A stretch of 64,000 nt of DNA from Sinohyriopsis cumingii (taxonomy: Eukaryota > Mollusca > Bivalvia > Unionida > Unionidae). Below, piece after piece: positions 57,101 through 63,849 of this stretch. The notes under the pieces were generated by a model. That model ran no database searches. It was not told the origin of the DNA and was given only the letters and a program-made list of their open reading frames with translations. Made by a program: the position numbers and the translations under genes. Location: NCBI GenBank assembly GCA_028554795.2, contig CM068825.1, forward strand, positions 97,147,451-97,211,450, read 5' to 3'. The number at the start of each line of letters is the position of its first letter. Position 1 is the first letter of the stretch.

Positions 57101-60100
57101 CCACAGATCCAGCAGTGCCATCTGCAGAAGGTGCATGAAAAGTTAGTGTGTGTATGATTTGGATTCTTAACACAGCTTTAACAATTTTTCAGTCATATCG
57201 CTACAATGTCTGCAGTGTGGCAGTTTATAGCGATGCCTAGCACTGGGGCATCATATCACAGATATGTAGCATGAAGTCCCACCCAGTTACATTATCCTGA
57301 CACCAGGCTGACCAGTCCTAACACTAACCTCTTAATGCTGAGAGCCAAGCAAGGCAGCTGTTAGCACCATTTTTGTAAGTCTTTGGTATGACTTGGCCAG
57401 GGATCGAACCCACAACCTCCTGCATTCGAGGCAGATGTTCTAACCACAAAAGGTAGCCATGAAAAATCAAGTTCAATGCTGCATTTAACAAACCTAGAAG
57501 CTGCAGAAACTCATTCATAGAAATCCACTCCCTGTTGGCAATCAACTCTGAGAGTTCAATAATCCATACATTCATATAAAAGGAGTTGAACAAGGCTGAG
57601 ATGGTCAAAAAATCCAAACCTAGATGAACTGCCAGCAGGGATTCTGATCCAGCTTCTCCCTTTTAACTAGAAAGCCCAGACATTATCCAATCTTCATATC
57701 CTACAATATAACTGAACTTACCATGTGTTTTGAAGAATGTCAACTAGTTACACTGAAATTGCTGTCAACGAGGAAGACCTAAATAGGTTTGAGGCTGCAG
57801 TTGTATTCATAAAAGCCCATGGACTGATACTGACCATGAATGACAGACCTTAACATTGGTAAACTTTCTTGGAAGGCAAATTAAAGGAATTTGAGCACAG
57901 ATAGGTAGACTGGGATACTCAAGTACACAGAGACTGAGACTAATAAAAAAAGTTGTAACTTATTCTACCTTGAACTTTGGAACAGTTATGTACTTGTTGT
58001 GCTGGCTGAGATCTAAAAACCTTTCTTAATCTGTCATTTGCTTTTAGCAATAGCACCAGAAAAAGTACCTGGAGAATAGGGTCTGTCAACTCTACTGCCT
58101 ACTTGGAGAGAAAACTGTTGATCTCTTTAATGAAAAATTGGCACCATACCAGAATCTGCCAGACAATCCATTGTGGAAGGAGAATACAAGAAGGGAGACA
58201 CAAGAGGGTGGGGGTTGGATAATCCAAAACAACTGAGGTTACCCATTAGTTTTGTGGAAAAAGGTTGATCCAAGACTGCCAAAAATACAGAAGTCTGGTG
58301 CACACATCTAAGTTCTTGACAATAGGCTGGGACAATTCATTTGCAACAGTAGGAAGGCTTGAGGAAGGAAACACTTAACCACTTTAATAAACTGCATTAG
58401 AGATTGACCATACTGTTGCTGTCTAAAATAGGACTATATTTTGATAAGTATAACATAAACTTATTTTATATAATTTCCTATTCTCTGGAAGCAGTATGCA
58501 TTTAACAGAAATACAACACAAAAAAAACCCCACCAAAGATGTGTCCAAATCGATCTGATGAAATGTGTGTATGTGTGTGATGTAGATTTTTAATGTAGCT
58601 TTTAAAATTTTCTAGTCATATCGCTATGATGTCTGCAGTGTAGCAGTTTAAAGTGATATTTAGCACTGCGGCATCATGCCGCAGACATGTAGCATGCTGT
58701 CCCACCCAGTCACATTATCCTGACACCAGACTGACCAGTCCTAACACTAACCTCTTAATGCTGAGCGTCTAGCAAGGCAGCTGTTAGTTCCATTTTTTTA
58801 AGAAGTCTTTGGTATGACTCAGCTGGGGTTCGAACCCATGATTTCCCGCATCCAGGGCAGACTATCTGATGAAATGATGAAGGTACTAAAGTCAGGGTTC
58901 ATACACCTTTAGTGTGACAAAATTCAAGGACCCCGATGCCCAGTGCAATTTAGATGTATTTATATTGATTTGAACCATAATTGTGTGTGAAATATTTTTG
59001 TTAATTTGCACATTCTTGACAATATTATATCAACAATTTTAGGTCAGTTTATTATATTTTTTCCACTGTGATGGGCCGATCAGCACATGATCACTATTAG
59101 TGATGGGTCAGTAAAAAGAAATATAAGCCACTAATTGACAATAATTGAAATCAGCAGCAGCTGCTTACTCAAAATTGATGGGAAAATTTTCAGTTTCATG
59201 TAAAATTGACCTGGCCTATTGTCAGTCTAAGACACTGCTATGTGATTGATAATACCCAATAAATCAGATGAGATGAATAAATGCACAACACTTACAAACA
59301 AAAATCAACAGGATGGAAGTTTTAATTGAGATTCAGAGTTGATAGCCCTTTTATTTGGTAAAGACAAATTTGCAGAATGTTTCATTATGTAGGTATAATC
59401 CACCATTATTTCACTTTCAAGTATGTGGGAAATGAATTACAAGGTCTTGCATAGTTGTTTTTGACCACAACTGGGGTTGAACACACGCTTCAGAGGGATT
59501 TTGCTCCAAGTGAAATGGGTAAGCTCTCACAGAAAAATAACCAGATGAATCTTCCATATTCTCAATGCCATGTACACAGGTTTATTCTTTGGCGGGTGTG
59601 AATGCAGCCTCCTGAATATTCAGTAGCAATCAAAGTTTACGGAGATTGCTGTAGCCCACCTTCTCTCTCTGACACACTTCACGAAAACATATCAGCCGAC
59701 CTCGTATATAGGGATTTGCATAATTTATGCATACCTGAAGTTGTCTGCAATGGATAAAATTGATTTCTGGAATAACTTCGACACATGATATGATGCATTC
59801 ATGCAGCATCTTAAAATCATCCACCACAAAAGTATGCTGCATGTTGCCATGTCTTAATTTTTATACCTACTGATGTGTGATCACTCACAGAAATTTTACA
59901 GGTACATTTACACGTAGATTAAGTACATTGTGTAGAAAGCAGCAATTCTATTAACAGGCACATGGCTATAATTTATGCCCAAAGTTTGGTTGCAATGCCA
60001 AAAAGTTAATAATAGACTTCCAGCAGATTTCTGAATTTTATATCATACACTGAAAAAGAGAAGCTTAGATGTACAATAAGAACAACCAGCGACCATTTTG

Positions 60101-61265
60101 GTGTATATTGTTCATTATTTTTTCTTTCGAGAGTCTGAATAGCTGATTCATCATGATTTAATGTACAAAGATGTACCGCTGCCACAGAAAATAAATTGAC
60201 GAAAAAGAATGATCGTTGGAAAAGATGCGCACACTTTTTAATGCTCTCTATAATCAGGTTCGTGCACAATTATAAATAACTGAATTGGTCATGTGTTGTA
60301 AACCACCCAATAGCAAACAGTTTTATTTTAATTACATGAAGTAATGGTACATTTGTTTGTCAATTAATTTTATATTTTTCAAGGACCAAGGCTTATTTTC
60401 AAGCACTTTTCAAGGTAATAACGATTTTCAAGTACTTTTCAAGGATGAATCAAAATTCAAGTACTTTTCAAGGTACCATGCAAACCCTGTAAAGCTGCAT
60501 AAACATGATCCATTTGCCTCTTGCAAGATATTAAATCCATCGTATCTCAAATTGTTTACTAGCCTTTATAAAGCATTAAATACTGTTCTTTGATTGCTTA
60601 TGCAAATAAACGCACATTACTGTGTACCTTTTTGCTCTGTAACTTGACTGGATATGTGACTGGTAACTTATTGTTCTACTCCGTCATTCTGTGCCAAATA
60701 CCATATTGCATCAGAACAAATATGATTACTGAATCTGTCAATGTTCAATATTCTATAAGTATTGATCTAATACATTTTCTCTTCCTTAATTAATTTCTTT
60801 ATTCATGGTTAAAATGAAATATAATATTTAAAATTCAAACCGTGTTAATTTTCTCATCAGATATTCATTTATGAGACAACCTTTTTAGAACATCATTTTT
60901 CACTAAGGCCAAACCAAATAATGTGTATTTCCTATCGCACTTTTTCAAAATTAGGGTAGGCAGGTTGTTTTTTGAAAAATATTATATATAAGTAATGTTA
61001 GTAATGAGAAACAGGGGCAGTCTGCCAACCAGAAACACATATTTTTTATTTGACCTAATGAATTAGTAAAATATGTGTTCCATTTGAGAGGTAATACTGG
61101 AGCATCAATACCTTAATCTTGCATGAATTCATCGTGTCAACAGTTCACATCTGCCATCTTAAGTTCATTAATTTCCATGACTAATTCATCTTATCCAAAG
61201 AACCCACATTCTAACCCACCTTTGTACCTATAGTCCAACTCTTAATGCAATTAACATTGTTTACT

Positions 61266-61303
<38 letters not shown>

Positions 61304-63849
61304 TTTGGATTGTTAACACAGCTTTAAACAAAATTCAGTCATATTTTTACCATGTCTACAGTGAGGCAGCTTGTAGTGATGTCTAGCACTGGGGCATCAT
61401 GCCCCACCCAGCCACATTATCCTGACACTAGGATGGCCAATCTTAACACCAACCTCTTAATGCTAAGCACCAAGTGAGGCAGCTGCTAGTACCACTGTTA
61501 TAAGTCTTTGGTATGACTTGGCTGGGGTTCAAACCTGCAGCCTCCCACATCTTAGGCAGATGCTCTAACCACTTTGGCCACAGAAGCAGTCTGTTTACTA
61601 ATTAATGTATATATATATTTAGAATTAGTTTGTTGGACATGTGCTGCTTGGTATATATTTTCAAACTGGAGTTTTCATGGATGTAAATATTGTGAATATG
61701 TAAATATAAATTGCCTCCTGCATAAACACATGGTAAAATAGCCACTGGAAGGAAGTTCATTGTTTAAGAATTTTTCATTATGGAGTTCAGAAGAATGACA
61801 GATGAGGACAAATAGCAACTTTTCAAGAGTGATGACAATGATGAAGTGGGATCTGATGCAAGACACTGAACTCCATCAAGAAAACAAACCTTAAAATTGC
61901 CCTTTTAAGGGCCAAACAAAAGGTCAGAAAGCTACACTTTCAATATTTCCACTTTTATTCATTATCTTTATTTTAAAAAATTTGTCATGATTGGGTTCAT
62001 TGTACTAAAAGAAGAGACCATAGAAACTGTCAAGTGATGGTTTAATGTAAACAATTCAAATGTCATGTAACAAATAATCATCAGTGCACTATCCAAAATG
62101 GCTGACTACCGGCACACATCAAAGCAAAATTATCATAATTTTAAAATGTATTATAATATCACATGCATTATATGGGGCAAAAATAAGTTTTTCCCCTCAT
62201 TCTGGGTCAACAAATCTTGAGCATTATATGTCAGTGTGCATTACACACACCAAAATACAGTAGTTGAGACTGTTGATGTTCAGCAGGATTCAGTTATCTA
62301 TCTCTCTGCTTAAGATCATGTCTCCATTGTGCCCATATATAACATACCCAGTGGCATGGAAAAAGCTGTGATGCATCACAGGGCATAACTCTATTTCTCA
62401 ACCAGATACACCAAAAGGCCAGCCAGGTGAATTGCCAGGCAGGCAGCTGACAAGATATGTTTTGCTGCAATGGATAGCTGGAATGCCAGCTCAGTAGTTG
62501 GCTAGACGGTGAAAAGCAGTTTCATGAAAAATAATGGTCAAAAGAACTGACCTCTGGTCAATACTTGATTGGTATTGCTGTGTGGAATGGTTGGTCAGCA
62601 ACTTTAAAAGCTGCAGGCAGTGACTATAATTAGTAAAATATGTTGATGAGGTCAATATCATTCTCCAGGTACCTAGATATTTTCAAGCCATTCTTGGGTA
62701 TTGGGGGGGGGGACATACTCTTACCCATTTGACTGTCAATAATTTTCAGAAATCTCCAGTCAATTCCAACTATTACTGAAATGATATGATGAAGAGAGGG
62801 ATAAAAACTCCCCTGAAATTATCAACTGCAAAGTCTCTTCATCTCCAACTTAAGTATTGCATGTGTTGAGTCTAGCACAGATGCTCAGTTCTGTCTCTAG
62901 CTGATCATGTGACAGTGGCTGATAGCACAGCCAAAGAATTTCAGGAGGGGTAGATGCCAGCAAAGTATCCCCATACCAGCCACTTAACAGGTTTTTAAAT
63001 GGTGACTCAGGATGTAGGTATCAACTTCAACTTTGCCCATCTCTCTCTCTTCCTTTCAAACTTCTTCACAGCACCGCAGAACAAGAACATGTTACTTCTG
63101 ATTTGTTATGATTGTCCTGACTTCAAATTTCCTGTATTTGGTACATTTCACTGCCAATGTATTTGTGAAATAAAAATAAATGACAAAAAAAAAAACAACA
63201 AACTGAAACGTCACCAAAATATAAAACTACACACATTATAAATATTAAAAATTAAAATGCACAAATTCAAGTATATATGGTACTTTGTGTCATTCACAAG
63301 GTCAGAAAACTATTAAATTGAAAAATATGTATAAAAATTATCCATGAAAATTCAAAACTAAGGTTACCATAACCTTGCAGAAACTTAATTAGCATCAAGT
63401 GGCAATGCAGTGTGATGTCAACTGAACCTCAGTGAATGCTTCCACTGGTAAACATCTGGTAAATGGGTAGCTATCTAGTAATGGAAATGGGAGGTAATTT
63501 GCAGGACACATCCTCTGGAAAGATGGAATATTCATCTTTCCAGGAAGGCTGGACTCGAGAAGTATAGGTGTTTATTTCCTTTAATTTAATCATGGAACAT
63601 ATTTGATGGAGAAATGTTCAAACCCTGGAAGGTGACATTTAATTTCAGCAGCAAACCTGATAACAGACATGGCAGAAATTGTTATTTCCTACTCAGCAAG
63701 ATTCATCATTGATAGAATAAGCAAGACATTAATACTTACTCCTCTGGATACTCTGAAGAACACTTGACCACCATGTCTATCTGTGTGTACACTTCCCCAT
63801 CGTCTGAGTGAGGTTTGAGAGAAAGTCGGATTTCTGGCGGTCTGTCAAC
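14418..63849 (-). CDS. EIF2AK4: EIF2AK4/GCN2 gene, partial: 12 internal exons, both ends outside the window
   Basis: GCN2 is a cytosolic protein kinase that binds uncharged tRNA and ribosomes and phosphorylates eIF2alpha in amino-acid starvation. Twelve exons in transcription order (63740-63849, 55029-55131, 52884-53057, 43795-43899, 39183-39352, 38222-38343, 33060-33223, 29243-29353, 25486-25638, 21947-22011, 19536-19647, 14418-14518) join in frame to about 1490 nt (about 496 codons). Every junction has AG/GT borders and matching phase. The product contains the second part of the RWD domain, a Lys/Glu-rich charged linker, a Ser-rich stretch and most of the pseudokinase domain. The pseudokinase shows HKNL where an active kinase has HRD, and GDYS where it has DFG. 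Family members continue with an active kinase, a HisRS-like domain and a C-terminal domain; none of these is in the window. Introns run from 839 bp to about 9 kb. Identification rests on remembered family sequence, not a database search. Confidence 0.93.
16088..16500. mobile_element. Short DNA element bounded by CAGGGTTCATA inverted repeats (413 bp)
   Basis: Left end CAGGGTTCATACAG at 16088; right end TATGAACCCTG at 16500. The flanks ttata and ttaca may be a 5-bp duplication with one change. The internal sequence is shared with the ends of the 22765-25044 element, so it is probably an internally deleted, non-autonomous relative. Confidence 0.8.
17793..18044 (-). mobile_element. SINE family A, copy 2
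   Basis: Same structure as the other family A copies: 3' tail (ttgttgttttgggttttaca) at left and tRNA-like head (cagggccc) at right. More diverged than copies 3 and 4. Confidence 0.75.
18073..18285. repeat. Interspersed repeat fragment with GGCC/CCCC motifs
   Basis: Contains gaatggccccctgaccagcg and gaacagccacctctctaac. A related piece at about 19275-19355 and another at 21830-21892 (gaggtggttcctcaagacag) suggest fragments of one dispersed family. A real GCN2 exon (19536-19647) lies between them, so they are not the two ends of one simple insertion. Confidence 0.4.
19536..19647 (-). CDS. EIF2AK4: GCN2 exon: pseudokinase C-lobe, first part
   Basis: 112 bp after a strong acceptor (ttttttttcag). 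It encodes IFDLHMSIEESKPGVKFSKR, then KPPTIGRGGKKADIYQL. The GKKADIYQL end matches the family's GKKGDVWRL, the strand leading into helix F. It leaves in phase 0 at CTG|gtttgt, the second GTTTGT donor in this gene. Inferred Arg at the previous junction is CG plus C. Confidence 0.93.
20259..20579 (-). mobile_element. SINE family B, copy 1, with 13-bp target duplication
   Basis: Head at right (rc of gaccactaggccactggagc type tRNA-derived A box, gttagag) and conserved body (cagtcatatcactatgatgt, gcagacatgtagcatgatgt). Tail at left in a TG run. tctgaactgagat flanks it on both sides (20246-20258 and 20580-20592), which proves insertion as a unit. Confidence 0.95.
21088..21611 (+). repeat. 27-bp minisatellite, about 19 copies
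   Basis: Units like agactacatgtgtgccataa then tgccaat, 27 bp long, so one frame of each strand stays open for about 180 codons. The implied 9-residue repeat (IDYMCAIMP) is an artefact of unit length divisible by three. Units alternate between tgtgtgcc and tgtatgcc. It sits in a GCN2 intron. Confidence 0.95.
21947..22011 (-). CDS. EIF2AK4: GCN2 exon: pseudokinase, DFG-equivalent
   Basis: 65 bp after acceptor ggtttag, ending in phase 2 at CG|gtaagc. It encodes ASSVHVDTKGRIRIGDYSI then DK and the first two bases of Arg. GDYS replaces DFG, as in other GCN2 pseudokinases (T/G-DYS-). At 65 bp it is too short to stand out as an open frame and was found by homology. Confidence 0.94.
22765..25044 (-). 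mobile_element. 2.3-kb DNA transposon remnant with BED-type finger remnant and coiled coil
   Basis: Left end CAGGGTTCATACTGAA at 22765; right end TATAAACCCTG at 25044; tcaag directly flanks both ends. On the minus strand, a broken frame at about 23540-23650 reads WLEQEKYKEWLKNDESM and, one frame over, FCTLCKKTINLALMGEG, which resembles the zinc-finger start of animal hAT-like transposases (C--C...G). This is followed by a Lys/Glu-rich coiled coil at 23152-23460. The catalytic core is missing. Class (hAT-like) is inference. Confidence 0.75.
23152..23460 (-). pseudogene. Transposon-encoded coiled-coil protein fragment
   Basis: An open frame of 102 codons opens MRKAGGPLEIIISNEMITYA and continues with a Lys/Glu-rich helix (YLDKKKAEEEHEEKIRKERN) and LEADIASLQASSVQKAEEAE, ending ESNALRR. 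It is the C-terminal part of a protein whose N-terminal finger remnant lies just upstream and is frameshifted. It has no GCN2 similarity and lies wholly inside the element. Confidence 0.6.
25486..25638 (-). CDS. EIF2AK4: GCN2 exon: pseudokinase hinge and catalytic-loop equivalent
   Basis: 153 bp (51 codons), phase 0 on both sides, acceptor tatcgcag, donor gtaact. It encodes LLMENPGGHCLGIYVKKKKP, then ILIDVLRSYTEEILLGLEYL, then HNNGVVHKNLQ. The YT-E-L-GL-YLH-N-VVHK pattern is the GCN2 pseudokinase. HKNL replaces the HRD catalytic motif of active kinases; the missing Asp is a family feature, not a defect of this copy. Confidence 0.96.
26770..26920. other. Intron sequence, short duplicated segment
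   Basis: Two adjacent similar pieces (caaatgtttttctgaattat and caaatctaatgtttttctaa, each followed by a tccatgtcaa) indicate a local duplication of about 55 bp. The rest of the intron 25639-29242 holds one SINE and nothing else I can assign. Confidence 0.4.
27937..28258 (-). mobile_element. SINE family B, copy 2, with target duplication
   Basis: Full-length copy with the family body. ctctagtttat (27926-27936) and ctctaatttat (28259-28269) flank it, one mismatch in 11. Confidence 0.9.
29243..29353 (-). CDS. EIF2AK4: GCN2 exon: pseudokinase helix C region
   Basis: 111 bp (37 codons), phase 0 on both sides, acceptor aacctgtcag, donor gtaagt. It encodes IQSIEQELMSLVHLSHHNLI, then QYLAMKYDQEPGKITLY. 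The pattern E-E---L--LSH-N---YLAM matches GCN2 pseudokinase helix C and the following strand exactly in spacing. Confidence 0.96.
30401..30496 (+). repeat. 19-bp minisatellite, 5 copies
   Basis: Five units of atgtcatacaatacttatt with few changes. Confidence 0.9.
30655..30822 (-). mobile_element. SINE family B, copy 3, 3' half only
   Basis: Tail and body (cagtcatatcactatgatgt, tagcatgatgtccaacccag) are present, but the tRNA-derived half is missing; the match ends after cacattatc. Probably truncated on insertion. Confidence 0.8.
30954..31133 (+). repeat. 30-bp minisatellite, 6 copies
   Basis: Six units of cattaaactcatcccagaca followed by atgtcaatgt, with moderate divergence. Lies 120 bp downstream (in gene direction) of the possible AATAAA at 31255. 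Confidence 0.9.
31255..31260 (-). terminator. Possible polyadenylation signal AATAAA
   Basis: A minus-strand AATAAA sits about 310 bp downstream of the stop codon of the candidate terminal exon at 31569-31685. It is common by chance in DNA this AT-rich, so it is only consistent with, not proof of, a transcript end here. Confidence 0.2.
31569..31685 (-). CDS. Candidate alternative terminal exon: C-terminal membrane anchor (tail-anchor type)
   Basis: I do not recognise this sequence. On the minus strand an acceptor (aaatttccag) at 31686-31695 is followed by 38 sense codons and a TAA at 31571-31569. The peptide starts VQSTVIDDKTSNTSE, has a 21-residue hydrophobic stretch (FLLPILIAIFFIACIVALALG) of which the last 20 end in ACIVALALG, and stops after GFH. 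That is the layout of a tail-anchored membrane protein. The exon begins in phase 0, so it can follow the upstream GCN2 exon (33060-33223, phase 0 out) in frame. It would end the protein inside the pseudokinase N-lobe. A minus-strand AATAAA lies about 310 bp downstream (31255-31260). CpG is unusually frequent here for this window. It could instead be the last exon of a nested gene, or chance. Confidence 0.4.
   Translation of the reverse strand, partial: VQSTVIDDKTSNTSEFLLPILIAIFFIACIVALALGFH
31990..32590. repeat. Diverged tandem blocks of about 140 bp
   Basis: Phrases such as agatggccagcatgacagcc and accattttcatttcagacgc recur three to four times with varied spacing. Looks like an old, degraded tandem or dispersed repeat. 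No gene. Confidence 0.6.
33060..33223 (-). CDS. EIF2AK4: GCN2 exon: pseudokinase N-lobe, first part
   Basis: 164 bp after acceptor ttcaacag. It encodes HSDSGSTLYVGIEKKTGDPV, IIAEWVLKWRSPARKNI, and a helix ending EAQTYIKQ. The AEWVLKW motif matches the family's EWVLQW strand. It ends in phase 0 at CAG|gtagca. The only other acceptor in the following intron that I found leading to an in-frame reading is at 31685 (see the separate entry), so this exon is the likely branch point if an alternative transcript exists. Confidence 0.95.
33277..33605. repeat. 35-bp AT-rich minisatellite with internal deletions
   Basis: Units like attgtatattattacttaag then atatcttattgataa, about nine to ten copies, several lacking 6-17 bp. 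It begins 54 bp to the right of a GCN2 exon edge (33223). Confidence 0.9.
34067..34317 (+). mobile_element. SINE family A, copy 3, with 9-bp target duplication
   Basis: Head gggggccctgagtggccgag (A-box-like), body with cggctaatgtgggtatgtga, end aaaatggtgttaaaccctac and a CAA tail. actccagag flanks it at 34058-34066 and 34318-34326. This is the best-preserved family A copy in plus orientation. Confidence 0.95.
35708..35785 (+). repeat. AAT/AAC microsatellite (LINE tail)
   Basis: Imperfect aataataat/aacaacaac run at the 3' end of the minus-strand LINE, so it is a tail that the LINE brought in. Confidence 0.85.
36737..37045 (-). pseudogene. LINE reverse transcriptase fragment, palm domain
   Basis: Open frame of 102 codons with VDFRKAFD (first catalytic Asp region) and GVPQGSLLGP. 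It is the best-preserved part of the LINE; it is joined to the 37078-37398 frame (KSGSKDDADSYRPISILPNL) only by a frameshift. Confidence 0.85.
38222..38343 (-). CDS. EIF2AK4: GCN2 exon: start of pseudokinase region
   Basis: 122 bp, entering in phase 2 after acceptor atctttcag and leaving in phase 1 at gtaagt. It encodes RTSTPRVLDEEFHCKDHGRD then TLVLTFSTKEKRDVFRGTCVG. The GTCVG end corresponds to the G-KCIG segment that opens the vertebrate pseudokinase domain. A single G at the end joins GA of the next exon to make Gly. Confidence 0.88.
39091..39136. repeat. (TA)23 microsatellite
   Basis: 46 bp of pure TA repeat, 46 bp beyond the donor edge of GCN2 exon 39183-39352. Confidence 0.95.
39183..39352 (-). 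CDS. EIF2AK4: GCN2 exon: Ser/Pro-rich linker
   Basis: 170 bp, phase 0 in (acceptor ataacag) and phase 2 out (AG|gtttgt, a weaker donor). It encodes VSDESDGSAPSTPSAESFLS, then a Ser/Pro/Lys-rich segment ending PQPEKGRQ. This disordered stretch corresponds to the variable Ser-rich part before the pseudokinase in GCN2 proteins. Downstream in the intron, 46 bp beyond the exon edge, is a (TA)23 tract. Confidence 0.82.
39701..40010 (+). mobile_element. SINE family B, copy 4, intact pol III head
   Basis: The only plus-strand copy. The head ctccagtggcctaatggtta resembles a tRNA A box and gggttcgttcccc a B box. Body ends cattgttaaagc. A weak tgaatca is shared by both flanks. Confidence 0.9.
42114..42295 (-). 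mobile_element. SINE family B, copy 5, 5' half only
   Basis: tRNA-derived half and adjacent body (cacattatcctgacaccagg, gccaccagagtag); the 3' half is missing. Confidence 0.85.
42671..42966 (-). mobile_element. SINE family B, copy 6, with 16-bp perfect target duplication
   Basis: attgttgataaaatta lies at 42655-42670 and again at 42967-42982. The body has a 30-bp deletion around tatagtgatg...gccacagacg. Length and perfection of the duplication show insertion by target-primed reverse transcription. Confidence 0.97.
43795..43899 (-). CDS. EIF2AK4: GCN2 exon: charged linker helix
   Basis: 105 bp (35 codons), phase 0 on both sides, acceptor attttag, donor TAT|gtaaat. It encodes RRIIEDQIQKRQEALKEETR followed by RRREELQLPMTSELY. 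The composition (Arg/Glu/Lys/Gln) fits the charged linker between the RWD and pseudokinase domains. This linker is poorly conserved in sequence, so position, phase and composition carry the call. Confidence 0.85.
44270..44490. repeat. AT-rich minisatellite, about 20-bp units
   Basis: Alternating taataattcttatacaattt and taataactctcatacaattt units, about ten copies. The pair forms a 40-bp higher-order unit. Confidence 0.85.
44957..45204 (-). mobile_element. SINE family A, copy 4, with 8-bp target duplication
   Basis: Full family A structure (TTG run and agggtttaacgccatttttc at left, cactcggggcccc head at right). aatgattt flanks both ends (44949-44956 and 45205-45212). Confidence 0.95.
46215..47411 (-). 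pseudogene. pogo/Tigger-like DDE transposase, frameshifted, truncated, first Asp changed
   Basis: Reading right to left: a psq-type helix-turn-helix region (47074-47411, broken by a TAG; KFSSDLSCTISETTVQSMWD near 47080), a CENPB-type region (GNPLILGSMLNGEIQDWIKK, about 47000), then a frameshift near 46860 into the DDE core (46218-46868). The first catalytic motif reads IINWNQTG where the family has N-D-T, so the Asp is Asn. The second is AIFDVFRAHQS and keeps its Asp. The protein stops at 46218 before the third catalytic residue. No terminal repeats were found. It cannot be active. Confidence 0.92.
47412..49250. other. Intron sequence, no gene
   Basis: Mostly unassigned AT-rich sequence. 47450-47650 has two loose copies of a gcagctggt..ttgttttagtgttgttgg-type phrase about 125 bp apart (ttgttggctgcgttggcttc). 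No coding sequence recognised. Confidence 0.4.
49249..49273 (+). repeat. G-rich run, possible G-quadruplex
   Basis: gggtttggggtgggggggggg: one run of at least 11 Gs after two shorter runs. Length of the G run may be an assembly approximation. Confidence 0.4.
50048..50265 (+). mobile_element. Third tRNA-derived SINE type (single copy)
   Basis: Head cactgtggatcagtggttag (A-box-like) with tttgatttctacca where a B box would be. Body ggtgtgtccttgggtgaggt and a 3' end with gtcataaagcacc. Not related to families A and B. Confidence 0.6.
50470..50709 (-). mobile_element. SINE family A, copy 5
   Basis: Diverged family A copy (ttttcagcacatgataggct at left, accagggcccc at right). Confidence 0.8.
51044..51090 (+). 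repeat. GTATT pentanucleotide microsatellite
   Basis: About eight tandem gtatt units at the 3' part of a loosely repeated stretch. Confidence 0.85.
51490..51655 (-). mobile_element. tRNA-derived SINE fragment, reverse orientation
   Basis: Reverse complement of a gtgtcctttggaaaggcact body with a ggtgcaggtttgaatacca B-box-like head at right. Probably the same type as 50048-50265. Confidence 0.5.
51821..52370 (+). repeat. Minisatellite with unit switch: 80 bp x3 then 83 bp x3
   Basis: tgtatgcaggatcatacc-type starts at 51821, 51901, 51981, 52061, 52144, 52227 and 52310. Intervals are 80, 80, 80, 83, 83, 83. The 83-bp form differs by a 3-bp deletion (agtgaaaaac to agaaaaac) and a 6-bp insertion giving acaacagagacaac. 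Long open plus frames here result from the repeat and are not genes. Confidence 0.95.
52790..52872 (+). repeat. Three near-identical 27-33 bp units beside a GCN2 exon
   Basis: atttaataaagttttcttac occurs three times, the last ending only 12 bp from the donor edge of exon 52884-53057 (on the minus strand the units follow the donor). Confidence 0.85.
52884..53057 (-). CDS. EIF2AK4: GCN2 exon: end of RWD domain and start of charged linker
   Basis: 174 bp (58 codons), phase 0 on both sides, acceptor aattag, donor gtatgt. It begins EMILELCHHVQNFLFTHNKP and continues PAKSFYEEMM, matching the end of the GCN2 RWD domain, where family members have a helix, then HNKPP and KSF-EEM. The second half is a Lys/Glu/Arg-rich helix (KKKQEEEQVRLDMKKVELL), the start of the highly charged linker. 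It is 174 bp of clean coding sequence in an otherwise repeat-filled stretch. Confidence 0.95.
53735..54070. repeat. Dispersed repeat, two related units of about 160 bp
   Basis: tcatatacatttatttttct and tcatatacatctatttttct with similar flanks (ataacataaattcaaatatg / ctaatataaggtgaaagcgg). Rest of intron 53058-55028: nothing further recognised. Confidence 0.5.
55029..55131 (-). CDS. EIF2AK4: GCN2 exon: RWD domain, third part
   Basis: 103 bp after acceptor tatcacag. It encodes PPEISLENPRGLSNRDVAAL then KTELVTEAIKLRGQ, the second beta-strand and following helix of the RWD domain (family pattern PEI-L-N-GLS). It ends in phase 0 at CAG|gttcga, a weak donor that lacks the usual A at +3 and G at +5. 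The next exon nevertheless joins in frame with an expected family sequence, so the donor is probably used. Confidence 0.92.
55690..56590. repeat. Diverged tandem repeat, about 130-bp period
   Basis: tgcagaaaccattttt-cttctttcag, gaccttgacctt and ttcttccttaccccaagtgc recur about six times. One plus frame of 160 codons (56021-56503) is open within it and is a by-product. Confidence 0.75.
57140..57459 (-). mobile_element. SINE family B, copy 7
   Basis: Full-length, with catgaaaagttag and catgaaaaatcaag as a poor target duplication. Head region partly altered (gatgttctaaccacaaaagg). Confidence 0.9.
58566..58863 (-). mobile_element. SINE family B, copy 8, with 13-bp target duplication
   Basis: atctgatgaaatg flanks both ends (58553-58565 and 58864-58876). 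The last 10 bp of the head are missing. Tail is a TG/TA-rich run. Confidence 0.96.
58893..60489. mobile_element. 1.6-kb DNA element with CAGGGTTCATA / CAGGGTTTGCA termini
   Basis: Left end CAGGGTTCATACACCTT; right end, on the other strand, CAGGGTTTGCATGGTACCTT. Near the right end three copies of caagtacttttcaagg-type sequence. No intact protein recognised; short frames at 59630-59842 and 60006-60269 are unassigned. It starts 17 bp after the target duplication of SINE copy 8. Confidence 0.7.
61268..61591 (-). mobile_element. SINE family B, copy 9, with 10-bp duplication and long TG tail
   Basis: tgtttactaa at 61258-61267 and 61592-61601. The 3' tail at left is a (TG) run of about 34 bp (61269-61302). 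Body has the same order as other copies but a 20-bp deletion after gcatcatgcc. Confidence 0.96.
61600..63739. other. GCN2 intron sequence, no gene recognised
   Basis: Unassigned AT-rich sequence with a G run at 62702-62711. The 80-codon plus frame at 62999-63241 has no recognisable features and ends in an A-rich tract. Confidence 0.45.
63740..63849 (-). CDS. EIF2AK4: GCN2 exon: RWD domain, middle part
   Basis: 110 bp, entering in phase 0 after the acceptor cttttaag and leaving in phase 2 at a strong donor (gtaagt). It encodes VDRPPEIRLSLKPHSDDGEV followed by YTQIDMVVKCSSEYPEE. The PPEI and CSSEYPEE segments are typical of RWD domains, which in GCN2 bind GCN1. Its last two bases GA join the A of the next exon to make Glu. 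The start codon and first RWD exons lie beyond 64000. Confidence 0.92.
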
